From Pseudomonadota bacterium (GTDB lineage: Bacteria > Pseudomonadota > Alphaproteobacteria > JAKJEU01), in the NCBI GenBank assembly GCA_022705265.1, contig JAKJEU010000031.1, forward strand, positions 1-10,763: a stretch of 10,763 nucleotides of DNA. The letters run 5' to 3'. How positions within the stretch are numbered: the first letter of the stretch is position 1; each line of letters begins with the position of its first letter. The position numbers and the translations under genes are program-made. The notes beneath the pieces were generated by a model. It was not told the DNA's origin, made no database searches, and saw only the letters and a program-made list of their open reading frames with translations. Of the stretch, positions 1 to 7,664 are shown one piece after another.

Positions 1-455
1 AAAAGTGGTATTATGCAAAATGGTATAGTCTCAACCTCGGCAACAGAAGTCGAATGAAAATATCTTGCCAATGCCAAAATTATTCCGAATTTCATTAATT
101 CTGATGGCTGAAAAGTAACAGATCCAAGCTTTACCCATCTTTGAGCCCCCATACCAACAAATCCCATAAAATTTACCGACAAAACAAATGCCAAAGACAC
201 AAAATAAACCACATAAGCATATTTCATCCAAAATCTTATATTCGTCATTCCAATAAATATCGCAACCGCAAGCCCCACTAAAAATCTTACAAGTTGCTTT
301 TCAGCCCAAGTATTAGTGCTGTTTAATGCTACGGATTTCAAGGTTATATAACCAACACCGACAATGATTGATATAACCAAAAGATGGAGCCAGTTTATAT
401 TAAAAAACCGATCCAACATAGTTTGCTTATCTTGATTATAAATATCGTTTTCCAT
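1..455 (-). CDS. rodA: RodA, SEDS-family peptidoglycan glycosyltransferase (N-terminal part, truncated by window edge)
   Basis: RodA is the multi-pass membrane enzyme that polymerises lipid II into glycan strands for lateral wall growth, working with PBP2. I translated this frame directly: 151 residues are visible, starting MENDIYNQDK, and the frame stays open to position 1. Residues 23-42 and 56-70 are hydrophobic and probably membrane-spanning. The SEDS signature follows: GAQRWVKLG at residues 103-111 and FQPSELMK at 115-122, then LALARYF. The ATG shares one base with the mrdA stop codon (TAATG). No strong ribosome binding site precedes it, so translation is probably coupled to mrdA. It is the last visible gene of the shape operon. 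FtsW is the main alternative, but the position directly after PBP2 and the short N-terminus favour RodA. The rest of the gene (roughly 220 residues in typical RodA) lies outside the window. Confidence 0.93.
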   Translation of the reverse strand, partial: MENDIYNQDKQTMLDRFFNINWLHLLVISIIVGVGYITLKSVALNSTNTWAEKQLVRFLVGLAVAIFIGMTNIRFWMKYAYVVYFVSLAFVLSVNFMGFVGMGAQRWVKLGSVTFQPSELMKFGIILALARYFHSTSVAEVETIPFCIIPL

Positions 456-2290
456 TATTGTAATATACTCGTTTGATTAGGGTTAGTCGGGTCAAGAGAA
501 ATAGTTTTTTCCATTATAGCCTTAGCAATAGGTGCAGCAGACGAACTTCCACCTCCACCATGCTCAACAATCACAGCCACAGTATATTTTGGATTATTAA
601 TTGGAGCATATGCAACAAATAACGCATGATCCCTTTCTTTATAAGTTATTTCATGAAGTTTTAATCTTCTATCTTTTATTCTTCTTACCTGAGAAGTTCC
701 AGTCTTTCCCGCCATTTTTATATTAGGAATCGAAAGCCTTGAAGTAAATGCTGTTCCACCGTTATGATCGTTTACAACCGCAACCATAGCATCACGAATT
801 AATTGAAGATTGCTTTGAGAAACCTCAATTGGTTTAAGTTTTTCATTTTCTTCGCTTCCTTCTTTTTTGATAATAGTAGGAGATATAGGAATTCCATAAT
901 TTGCAATTCTTGCCGTCATTAATGCAAGTTGAAGCGGAGTAGATAACACAGAGCCTTGACCAATTCCAACATTTATCGTATCGCCTGTTTGCCAACTTCT
1001 TCCTTCGTTTACAATTTTCCATTCTCTTGTAGGGATTATGCCCTCTTTTTCATTAGTCAAAGTGATTCCCGTTTTCTCGCCAAGACCAAACTTAAAAGCC
1101 ATCTCAGAAATTTTATCAATACCAGTTTTTAACGCAACCTCGTAAAAATAAGTATCACATGACTCTTTAATCGCTTTGAACATATTAACATCGCCATGAC
1201 CACCTCTTTTCCAACAATTAACACGATGACCTTTGAAATCAATGAACCCTTTACAATGAATGATATCATCTTTTGTCACTGCTTTTGATTCCAATGCGGC
1301 CAAGGCAACCACCATTTTAAAAGTAGAACCCGGAGGATAAACACCACTTATTGCTTTATTTGTCATCGGAGCAAACGGACTGTTCCTTATTGCTTCCCAA
1401 TCATCTTTTGAAAGACCCAAATTGAATAAATTAGCATCAAAAGTAGGTTCAGAAACCATCGCCAAAACTTCACCCGTTTTAACATCCATAACAACGGCTG
1501 CTCCTACATCTCTTTTAAATAATCTTGAAATATATTCTTGCAATCTTAAATCAATGGTTAAGGTTATTTTTTCTCCCATTTTACTTTCAACTCGTGAAAT
1601 TTCCCTAATAACTCGACCAACCGCATTAACTTCGACTCTTCTGCTTCCTGCAACGCCTCTTAATTCTTTTTCAAAATATTCTTCTATACCCATTTTACCA
1701 ACTCTAAACCCTGGTAAATCAAGCAATGGATCCTCATCAGAAGCAATATCCGCATCATTTACAGGACCAACATATCCAACAGCATGAGTAACCGATTGAT
1801 ATGGATAATAACGACTTAATCCTTCATCAATTATAATGCCAGGCAAATCAGGTAGATTCATTTGAATCCTTGCCATATCTTCCCATGATATATTTTCCTT
1901 TACCGTTACTGGCATAAAGCTTCTTTTTCTTTTTATTTCTTTTTTTATTCTTTCTAACTCGCCCTCAGATAACGGAATTATTTTCGAAAAATCATTCAAA
2001 GTCGAATCAAGATACTTCCCAGCTTGCTCTGATATCAACAAGGCTCTAAAATTTTGAACATTCAAAGCCAAAGGATGTCCAAAACGATCGACTATTATCC
2101 CTCTTTGTGGAGCAATAAGCCTCATGCTCATACGGTTTTCATCCGCCATCATTTTATATTTATGAGATTCAACAACTTGAAGATAATAAAGTCTTAAAAC
2201 AAGCATAAGTATCAAAAAAAGCTCAACCCCAAAAAGCACCGAGATTCTTTTAAAAAAAACTTTTCCCTTATCAACATCATTTGTCAACAT
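455..2290 (-). CDS. mrdA: Penicillin-binding protein 2, elongation-specific peptidoglycan transpeptidase
   Basis: PBP2 is the class B transpeptidase that cross-links peptidoglycan during cell elongation, anchored in the inner membrane with its catalytic domain in the periplasm. The product is 611 residues, normal for the family. A single N-terminal membrane helix lies at about residues 15-35 (ISVLFGVELFLILMLVLRLY). The dimerisation part follows, including APQRGIIVDR near 60. The active-site motifs are present: STFK at 322-325 with the acylated Ser322, SCD at 377-379 (the usual PBP2 form of SxN), and KTG at 529-531. I chose the ATG at 2290 because GGAAGAAG lies 5 nt upstream. A TTG at 2305 would add five residues but its first codons are that same ribosome binding site. 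The gene overlaps the end of mreD by 14 nt and shares one base with the rodA start. Confidence 0.96.
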   Translation of the reverse strand: MLTNDVDKGKVFFKRISVLFGVELFLILMLVLRLYYLQVVESHKYKMMADENRMSMRLIAPQRGIIVDRFGHPLALNVQNFRALLISEQAGKYLDSTLNDFSKIIPLSEGELERIKKEIKRKRSFMPVTVKENISWEDMARIQMNLPDLPGIIIDEGLSRYYPYQSVTHAVGYVGPVNDADIASDEDPLLDLPGFRVGKMGIEEYFEKELRGVAGSRRVEVNAVGRVIREISRVESKMGEKITLTIDLRLQEYISRLFKRDVGAAVVMDVKTGEVLAMVSEPTFDANLFNLGLSKDDWEAIRNSPFAPMTNKAISGVYPPGSTFKMVVALAALESKAVTKDDIIHCKGFIDFKGHRVNCWKRGGHGDVNMFKAIKESCDTYFYEVALKTGIDKISEMAFKFGLGEKTGITLTNEKEGIIPTREWKIVNEGRSWQTGDTINVGIGQGSVLSTPLQLALMTARIANYGIPISPTIIKKEGSEENEKLKPIEVSQSNLQLIRDAMVAVVNDHNGGTAFTSRLSIPNIKMAGKTGTSQVRRIKDRRLKLHEITYKERDHALFVAYAPINNPKYTVAVIVEHGGGGSSSAAPIAKAIMEKTISLDPTNPNQTSILQ

Positions 2291-2819
2291 TGATACTTCT
2301 TCCAATTAAATACATGTTGAACTTACCTAAAAAATAAACAAAAAACGGATAAAAACACATTATCATCGCATAACTTACCACTTCTTGCATTAATGGAGGC
2401 AAAGAATTATTTTCAATCGTCATTATAAGATATTTAATCAAACTTGCACAAAACATTACAAATGAAAATATTACATAAACGAAGGAAAAAGAACGATTTG
2501 TTAAAAAATTCTTATATTCAGATAACAAAACATACATAAGCAAAAATAAAAATGCACTTAAACCTAAAACCGAATTAAACAATAAATCGCTTAACAATCC
2601 CAATAAAAACACCGAAAATATACCCAGACTTTCTGGAAAATATACTGACCAAAAAAATACGACTATCAAAGAAATCTGAGGTCTTATAAAAGAAAAATAA
2701 GAAAAATATACAGGAGCATGTTCAATAAAAATTATAAACAAAATCATAATTATTGGACTTATTTTTAACAAAAAATTATAGGCCTTACTTTCTTTAAATT
2801 TTCCAAATGATTGTTGCAT
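2277..2819 (-). CDS. mreD: MreD, rod-shape-determining inner-membrane protein
   Basis: MreD is a small integral membrane protein of the elongasome that links MreC and the MreB filaments to PBP2 and RodA. The product is 180 residues, typical in length, and almost entirely hydrophobic, with about five or six probable membrane segments. These include residues near 20-38, 48-62, 66-95 and 110-135. The family pattern is visible: RPQISLIVVFFW near 46, then P..LG.....LLGLLSDLLF, then LGLSAFLFLL. The asparagine or aspartate normally seen after RP is glutamine here. The gene starts 8 nt after the mreC stop codon and ends with TGA inside the beginning of mrdA. The AAGGA-like ribosome binding site is about 13 nt from the ATG, so it is weak. 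Identification rests on both hydropathy pattern and position between mreC and mrdA. Confidence 0.9.
   Translation of the reverse strand: MQQSFGKFKESKAYNFLLKISPIIMILFIIFIEHAPVYFSYFSFIRPQISLIVVFFWSVYFPESLGIFSVFLLGLLSDLLFNSVLGLSAFLFLLMYVLLSEYKNFLTNRSFSFVYVIFSFVMFCASLIKYLIMTIENNSLPPLMQEVVSYAMIMCFYPFFVYFLGKFNMYLIGRSINVDK
2296..2303 (-). promoter_or_regulatory. Ribosome binding site that fixes the mrdA start
   Basis: GGAAGAAG sits five bases before the ATG at 2290 and inside the tail of mreD. It decides the mrdA start in favour of the ATG, because the in-frame TTG at 2305 lies upstream of and partly inside this site. Confidence 0.6.
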
Positions 2820-2827
2820 AAAGTTTT

Positions 2828-3700
2828 TTAATCCTTTTCAACTATACATTTTTGTTCTGGCAAAATCCCCGTTAATCCATAATCAACAATTCTTACCATA
2901 TCCAATTTTGACATATTTGTAAAAGTTCTTATTTTGATTTCATTATCATTAATCGAAGTAACCACACCAACAGGAATCCCAGAAGGATAAACCCCCGCCT
3001 TTGAAGAGGTAACAACCTTATCTCCAACATTAACTTTTACATCTCCAAGAAGATTTATTATTTGAGGATAAGGAGTATTATTACCTAATAAAATGCCTTT
3101 TACTCCCGAAGGTTCAACTGAAATTGGTACTCTTGAACTTAAATCCGTGATTAATATTATTCTTGAAGTTTTATCACCCACAAAAGCAACACGGCCAACC
3201 AAGCCATCTCCGTTAACGACTATTTGACCTTTTTTGATTTTATTATCACTTCCTGCCATTGCTATGACGCTTTGAGCATAGGAATTTGATGAATCCGCCA
3301 AAACCTCAGCCGAAACATAAGAAGCATTCGGAGTTGGCACAAAATTTAAAAGAGTTGCAAGTTGAGATTTTTCATTATTAATTTTTGCCGCATAAACTTG
3401 TAATTCTTTTAAAAGCTCATTTTCTCTTCTTAATCTTGAATTTTCTTTTCTTAAATTAGCAATATCCTTAATATTGCTTGAAATCTCGGTCAAGGTTTCA
3501 GCAGGAATAGAAATAATTTTAAATACAGGAACCAAAATATCCGCAACAAAGGCTCTGGATTTTTCAATAATCACATTATCAGCCTTACCAATCAACATAA
3601 GGCAAAAAGCAAATATAAACAAAAAAGCAAGCATCGAACGCTTTATTAAATTTTTTATTTTCATAAAAAAATTATTAGCGTCCGATGACTTCATAACCAT
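2828..3700 (-). CDS. mreC: MreC, periplasmic rod-shape-determining scaffold protein
   Basis: MreC is a bitopic inner-membrane protein whose periplasmic part activates PBP2 and couples wall synthesis to MreB. The product is 290 residues. A short cytoplasmic N-terminus is followed by one membrane helix at about residues 22-38 (SMLAFLFIFAFCLMLIG). A charged coiled coil rich in Leu, Glu, Lys and Arg covers about 73-112. The two beta-domain region carries the family hallmarks VVNGDGLVGRV at 151-161 and GVYPSGIPVGVV at 226-237. The ATG at 3700 lies 25 nt after the mreB stop. A second in-frame ATG two codons later is possible, but would barely change the protein. The ribosome binding site (GGTAAG, about 9 nt away) is weak. 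The length and domain order are normal and nothing appears truncated. Confidence 0.95.
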   Translation of the reverse strand: MVMKSSDANNFFMKIKNLIKRSMLAFLFIFAFCLMLIGKADNVIIEKSRAFVADILVPVFKIISIPAETLTEISSNIKDIANLRKENSRLRRENELLKELQVYAAKINNEKSQLATLLNFVPTPNASYVSAEVLADSSNSYAQSVIAMAGSDNKIKKGQIVVNGDGLVGRVAFVGDKTSRIILITDLSSRVPISVEPSGVKGILLGNNTPYPQIINLLGDVKVNVGDKVVTSSKAGVYPSGIPVGVVTSINDNEIKIRTFTNMSKLDMVRIVDYGLTGILPEQKCIVEKD

Positions 3701-3725
3701 TGTTTATAACTTACCAAAAATAATT

Positions 3726-4769
3726 TTAATACACAGTTCTAAGAACATTTTTAAGTCTTGGGTCTTCCAAAGATCTTCCTGTACCCATAACAACACAAGT
3801 AAGTGGATCTTCCGCAATTGAAACAGGCAAGCCAGTAGCATTTCTTAAAACTTGGTCAAGGTTCGCAAGCAATGCAGAACCACCAGTTAAAACAATACCC
3901 TTATCCACGATATCAGCCGCAAGTTCAGGAGCAGTATGTTCCAAAGCAACTTTAACAGCTTCGACAATTTGACTTACAGGTTCCGCCAAACTTTCAGCAA
4001 TTTGTCTTTCGGAAATCAAAAGTTCTTTTGGAACCCCATTCATAAGGTCTCTACCCTTAATTTCCATAGTCCTTCCTTCACCATTTTCAGGAGGACAAGC
4101 AGAACCAATTGCCTTTTTAATTCTTTCAGCAGAACTTTCACCAACAAGCAAGTTATGATTACGACGAATATAAGAAATGATTGCTTCATCCATTTTATCG
4201 CCACCGACTCTAACCGAACGAGAATAAACAATATCACCCAAAGACAAAACCGCAACTTCGGTAGTACCACCACCAATATCAACCACCATACTTCCAGTTG
4301 GCTCAGTAACAGGAAGACCAGCACCAATCGCGGCAGCAGTAGGTTCTTCAATCAACCAAACTTCTCTTGCACCAGCAGCCTCAGCAGCCTCTTGAATAGC
4401 CTTTTGTTCAACCGCAGTAGAGCCAGAAGGAACGCAAATAATCACAGTAGACATTGCAACAATTGAAAATCTTCCTGCACATGCTTTTTTAATAAAATGC
4501 TTAATCATTTCTTCTGCAAATTTGAAATCAGCGATAACCCCGTCTCTTAACGGTCTTGTTGCTTGAATTTTACCAGGTGTTCTTCCAAGCATTTGTTTTG
4601 CCTCATCACCAACAGCCAAAACATGTTTTTTACCCTTGCTTTCAGCGATAGCCACCACAGAAGGTTCGTTCAAGACGATTCCCTTACCTCTTAAATAAAC
4701 AAGAGTGTTCGCAGTACCTAAATCAATTGCCATATCGGCTGAAAAAATGTCAGTGAGCCAAGAAAACAT
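3726..4769 (-). CDS. mreB: MreB, actin-like rod-shape-determining ATPase
   Basis: MreB polymerises on the inner face of the cytoplasmic membrane and directs the elongation machinery around the cell. The product has the standard length of 347 residues. Actin-fold nucleotide motifs are all visible: phosphate 1 DLGTANT at 16-22, EEPTAAAIGAG at 141-151, phosphate 2 VDIGGGTTEVAV at 163-174, and the adenosine motif GIVLTGGSALL at 291-301. The first ten residues (MFSWLTDIFS) look like the short amphipathic membrane-binding extension found in many MreBs. An AGGAG ribosome binding site lies 9 nt before the ATG. It is the first gene of the minus-strand shape operon and is divergent from miaA. The sequence reads without gaps or missing motifs. 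Mbl-type paralogues are possible in other phyla, but mreC and mreD follow directly. Confidence 0.98.
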   Translation of the reverse strand: MFSWLTDIFSADMAIDLGTANTLVYLRGKGIVLNEPSVVAIAESKGKKHVLAVGDEAKQMLGRTPGKIQATRPLRDGVIADFKFAEEMIKHFIKKACAGRFSIVAMSTVIICVPSGSTAVEQKAIQEAAEAAGAREVWLIEEPTAAAIGAGLPVTEPTGSMVVDIGGGTTEVAVLSLGDIVYSRSVRVGGDKMDEAIISYIRRNHNLLVGESSAERIKKAIGSACPPENGEGRTMEIKGRDLMNGVPKELLISERQIAESLAEPVSQIVEAVKVALEHTAPELAADIVDKGIVLTGGSALLANLDQVLRNATGLPVSIAEDPLTCVVMGTGRSLEDPRLKNVLRTVY

Positions 4770-4778
4770 TAAAAAATT

Positions 4779-4783
4779 CTCCT
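4779..4783 (-). promoter_or_regulatory. mreB ribosome binding site
   Basis: AGGAG, within TAGGAGAA, lies nine bases before the mreB ATG. It is the clearest ribosome binding site of the shape operon, consistent with strong translation of the first gene. Confidence 0.65.
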
Positions 4784-4806
4784 AAAAATTACATAAATTA
4801 TACTTT

Positions 4807-4835
4807 AAAATACAATACTAATAAATATAACACAA
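4807..4835 (-). promoter_or_regulatory. Weak candidate promoter for the mreBCD-mrdA-rodA operon
   Basis: On the minus strand, TTGTGT (4835-4830) is followed after 17 bases by TATTTT (4812-4807), about 38 nt before the mreB ATG. The matches to a sigma-70 consensus are only 3/6 and 4/6, in very AT-rich DNA. The placement is sensible because this divergent gap must hold the operon promoter, but the exact site is uncertain. The rest of the 183-nt gap is A/T-rich with no hairpin I could identify. Confidence 0.25.
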
Positions 4836-4916
4836 TAACCTTTTATAAAAAAAATTAATTTAACCTTTTAATAACCAAATTGTTTTATAAAAGTTGATGT
4901 AGCAAAAAAAATAAAG

Positions 4917-4943
4917 TTGATTAAATTGACAAAATTGATTAAA
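4917..4943. repeat. Three tandem 9-bp units just upstream of miaA
   Basis: The units are TTGATTAAA, TTGACAAAA and TTGATTAAA, in direct tandem. The outer two are identical and the middle differs at two positions (T to C and T to A). They end 9 nt before the chosen miaA ATG. They could be an AT-rich simple repeat, part of a longer miaA N-terminus, or an operator. The sequence does not say which. Confidence 0.5.
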
Positions 4944-4952
4944 AATAGACTC

Positions 4953-5861
4953 ATGACAAAAAAGGGTATCGTAGTAGTTGGGCCAACGGCCTCTGGAAAA
5001 TCACAACTGGCAATCGACATTGCTCTTTCCTTTAACGGGGAGATAGTCAATGCAGACAGCCTTCAACTGTACAAGGAGTTAAGATTATTAACTTCAAGAC
5101 CATCAGTTGAAGACGAAATTTCAATTCCTCATCATCTTTACGGTGAGTTTGATGGAAACTACAACTCTACTGCCTTTAAATGGTTGAAAATTGCCGTTGA
5201 AAAAGTTAACACTATAATCGACAAAACAAAAATACCAATCATTGTTGGCGGAACTGGGCTTTATGTCAAAACCTTGGTTGATGGAATTTCAAATATCCCT
5301 GAACTACCTTTCGAAGTTAAGGAAAAAGCAAGAAATCTTTTTATCGAACTTGGTCAAGAAAACTTCCTTGCTATGCTTAAAAAGAAAGATGAAAGTTTCA
5401 AAGCAACCGACCCTCAACGAATGATCCGCGCTTGGGAAGTCATTGAAGGTACTGGTAAAAGTTTAACTTATTGGCAATCTCTTGGTTTAAGAAAAGAAAT
5501 TGAGGCTGACTGGCTTGTAATTTATATCAATCCACCAAGGCCTGTGCTTTATGAACAATGCGAGGCTAGATTCGATTTAATTATGGAAAATGGGGCAATT
5601 GATGAGGTTAAAGCCTTGCTTGAAATGTCCTTAGAGCCATCTTTGAGTGTTATGAAGGCTATTGGTGTTCGTGAAATTACCGATTATTTAAGAGGATTAA
5701 TAAGCCTCGAATCGGCAACAAACCTCAGCAAACAAGCAACCAAAAATTATGCAAAAAGACAAGTTACTTGGTTTACTCATCAAATCAACCCTAATATTAT
5801 ATTGCCTAAGGTTGATTTCGAAGATTTATCTTGCAAGATTAAAGACTTTTTAAATAACTAA
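4953..5861 (+). CDS. miaA: MiaA, tRNA dimethylallyltransferase
   Basis: MiaA transfers a dimethylallyl group from DMAPP to N6 of A37 in tRNAs reading codons that begin with U. This is the first step towards ms2i6A and stabilises codon pairing. With the ATG at 4953 the product is 302 residues, usual for the family. Motifs: P-loop GPTASGKS at 10-17, NADSLQLY at 33-40, GGTGLYVKTL at 99-108, DPQRMIRAWE near 153-162, and KRQVTWF at 258-264, which lines the tRNA-binding tunnel. The LTSRPS...HHLYG stretch resembles alphaproteobacterial MiaA. A TTG at 4917 would add 12 residues (IKLTKLIK...) encoded by the tandem 9-mers. I prefer the ATG because family members start just before the P-loop strand. Neither start has a good ribosome binding site. 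The gene is divergent from mreB and lies 81 nt before ilvB. Confidence 0.95.
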   Translation: MTKKGIVVVGPTASGKSQLAIDIALSFNGEIVNADSLQLYKELRLLTSRPSVEDEISIPHHLYGEFDGNYNSTAFKWLKIAVEKVNTIIDKTKIPIIVGGTGLYVKTLVDGISNIPELPFEVKEKARNLFIELGQENFLAMLKKKDESFKATDPQRMIRAWEVIEGTGKSLTYWQSLGLRKEIEADWLVIYINPPRPVLYEQCEARFDLIMENGAIDEVKALLEMSLEPSLSVMKAIGVREITDYLRGLISLESATNLSKQATKNYAKRQVTWFTHQINPNIILPKVDFEDLSCKIKDFLNN

Positions 5862-5925
5862 TCTTAAAATATTGCCTTTTTTAACTTATCATAATATCCT
5901 TAGATTTTATATTTATAACAAAATC

Positions 5926-5931
5926 AAGGAG
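5926..5931 (+). promoter_or_regulatory. ilvB ribosome binding site
   Basis: AAGGAG lies 11 bases before the ilvB ATG. The 81-nt miaA-ilvB gap holds no convincing leader-peptide attenuator or terminator. Loose -35/-10 matches (for example TTATCA at 5886 and TATATT at 5908) are too weak to call a promoter in such AT-rich DNA. Confidence 0.55.
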
Positions 5932-5942
5932 ACTTTTTTATC

Positions 5943-7664
5943 ATGCTTTTAAAAGGTGCAGAAATTTTCATAAAAGCCCTTAAAGAACAAGGGGTTGACA
6001 CTATTTTTGGTTATCCTGGGGCCGTCATACTACCAATATATGACGAACTTTTAAAAGATGATGAACTAAAACATATCCTTGTAAGACAAGAAAGCGGTGC
6101 GGTTCATGCCGCCGAAGGTTATGCAAAAAGCACTGGTAAAGTTGGGGTTGTTTTGGTTACTTCTGGCCCTGGTGCTACTAATACTGTTACTGGGATTACC
6201 GATGCTATGATGGATTCCATTCCTGTTATATGTTTTTCTGGCCAAGTTGCAAGCAATTTAATTGGAAACGACGCCTTTCAAGAAGCAGATATGATAGGAA
6301 TAACAAGACCAAGCACAAAACACAGTTACCTTATCAAAGACACCAAAGATTTGGCAAGAATCATTCACGAGGCTTTTTATGTCGCAACCACGGGAAGACC
6401 TGGACCTGTTTTAATCGACCTTCCAAAAGATGTTTTGACTGGGGTTGCTGAATATACTCCAAAAATCGATATTAAACACAAAACTTATAATCCAAAAATT
6501 ATTCCTGATGTCGATAAAATTGACGAGGCTATCCAATTAATAAAAGAGGCAAAAGCTCCTATTATTTATTGCGGTGGTGGGGTTTTAAATTCGTATGCTT
6601 TTAAAGGTGGTCTTAAAAATTCAAAAACTGATTCTGTGGAACTTTTAAAAGAATTTGTAAAAATAACAAATATGCCAATTACTTTAACTCTTCCTGCTCT
6701 TGGATGTTTTGATGGAGAAGATGAACATTTCCTTGGAATGTGTGGAATGCACGGAACTTACGAAGCAAATATGGCTATGCATGGTTGCGATTTAATGATT
6801 TGTCTTGGTGCTCGCTTTGACGACCGTGTTACTTCAAACATCAAAGGCTTTTCTCCTAATTCCAAAAAAATTCATATCGATATTGATAAATCTTCTATTA
6901 ACAAAAATATTATGGTCGATGTTGGAATTGTTGGTGATGCGGGCGAAGTTTTGAAAGAATTAATTAAAACTGGGGTTAAGGTTAATGATTATTCCGATTG
7001 GTGGAAACGAATTGAAACTTGGCGTTCCATGAATTGTTTAAGATATAAGGATTCTGATGAGATTATTAAACCTCAAAAAGTAATTGAGACTTTGTATGAA
7101 TTAACCAAGGACAAAGACACATATATTGCAACCGAAGTTGGACAACATCAAATGTGGACAGCTCAATATTATAAATTCAGAAAACCTTTACATTTCATGA
7201 CTTCGTGTGGGCTTGGAACTATGGGATATGGGCTTCCTTCTTCAATCGGAACATTAATAGCCGATAGAACCAGAACCGTGATTTTGGTTGCAGGGGACAG
7301 CTCTTTTCAAATGAACATTCAAGAACTTGGAACAGTTTTACAAGAACAAATTCCTCTTAAAATGATAATCCTTAATAATCATTTCATGGGAATGGTAAAG
7401 CAACATCAAGATTTATTTTATCAAAAACGCCATGCTTCTACAAAAATGGATGCTCAACCTGATTTAATGAAAATTGCCGATGCTTATAATATCAAAGCTT
7501 TAAGTGTTAAGAATCCTCTTGAATTAAAAGACAAAATGAAAGAATGGCTAAATCATGATGGAGCGACTCTTTTAAATGTCATGATTGATGAAAATGAACA
7601 TGTTTACCCAATGATTCCTGCGGGTCAATCTCATAATACTATGTTACTTGGAGGTTTAAAATAA
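5943..7664 (+). CDS. ilvB: Acetolactate (acetohydroxyacid) synthase, catalytic large subunit
   Basis: This ThDP-dependent enzyme condenses two pyruvates to acetolactate, or pyruvate with 2-ketobutyrate, as the first common step of valine, leucine and isoleucine synthesis. The product is 573 residues, a normal length. The N-terminal ThDP domain carries the catalytic glutamate, Glu50 in VRQESGA, where most family members have RHEQGA. FAD-region motifs GMHGTYEANMAM (268-279) and RFDDRVT (291-297) follow. The C-terminal ThDP-binding segment has GDSS at 451-454 and NN at 478-479, with GDG or GDA being usual. The MGMVKQHQ segment has His488 where almost all relatives have Trp. GQVASNLIG (100-108) has Ala103 for the usual Pro. 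A short insertion of about ten residues (FKGGLKNSKT) follows GGGVLNS near 211. The gene has AAGGAG upstream and overlaps ilvN by one base. The symbol ilvI would also be reasonable. Confidence 0.95.
   Translation: MLLKGAEIFIKALKEQGVDTIFGYPGAVILPIYDELLKDDELKHILVRQESGAVHAAEGYAKSTGKVGVVLVTSGPGATNTVTGITDAMMDSIPVICFSGQVASNLIGNDAFQEADMIGITRPSTKHSYLIKDTKDLARIIHEAFYVATTGRPGPVLIDLPKDVLTGVAEYTPKIDIKHKTYNPKIIPDVDKIDEAIQLIKEAKAPIIYCGGGVLNSYAFKGGLKNSKTDSVELLKEFVKITNMPITLTLPALGCFDGEDEHFLGMCGMHGTYEANMAMHGCDLMICLGARFDDRVTSNIKGFSPNSKKIHIDIDKSSINKNIMVDVGIVGDAGEVLKELIKTGVKVNDYSDWWKRIETWRSMNCLRYKDSDEIIKPQKVIETLYELTKDKDTYIATEVGQHQMWTAQYYKFRKPLHFMTSCGLGTMGYGLPSSIGTLIADRTRTVILVAGDSSFQMNIQELGTVLQEQIPLKMIILNNHFMGMVKQHQDLFYQKRHASTKMDAQPDLMKIADAYNIKALSVKNPLELKDKMKEWLNHDGATLLNVMIDENEHVYPMIPAGQSHNTMLLGGLK

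Noticed and set aside
31..231. Cysteine- and glycine-rich open frame on the minus strand
   Set aside because: It is another frame of rodA, whose own frame carries the SEDS signature through the same bases.
2291..2305. TTG start that lengthens mrdA by five residues
   Set aside because: These codons contain the GGAAGAAG ribosome binding site of the ATG at 2290, so translation most likely starts at the ATG.
3936..4466. Long open frame antisense to mreB (176 codons)
   Set aside because: Its translation is Ser/Asn/Thr/Arg-rich with no domain, which is typical of the complement of a well-conserved gene. mreB itself is certain.
4917..4952. TTG start that lengthens miaA by 12 residues
   Set aside because: No ribosome binding site is present, the extra residues come from the tandem 9-mers, and MiaA proteins normally start close to the P-loop strand.
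5862..5942. Leader-peptide attenuator before ilvB
   Set aside because: There is no short frame rich in Ile, Val or Leu codons and no competing hairpins. The gap is only 81 nt.
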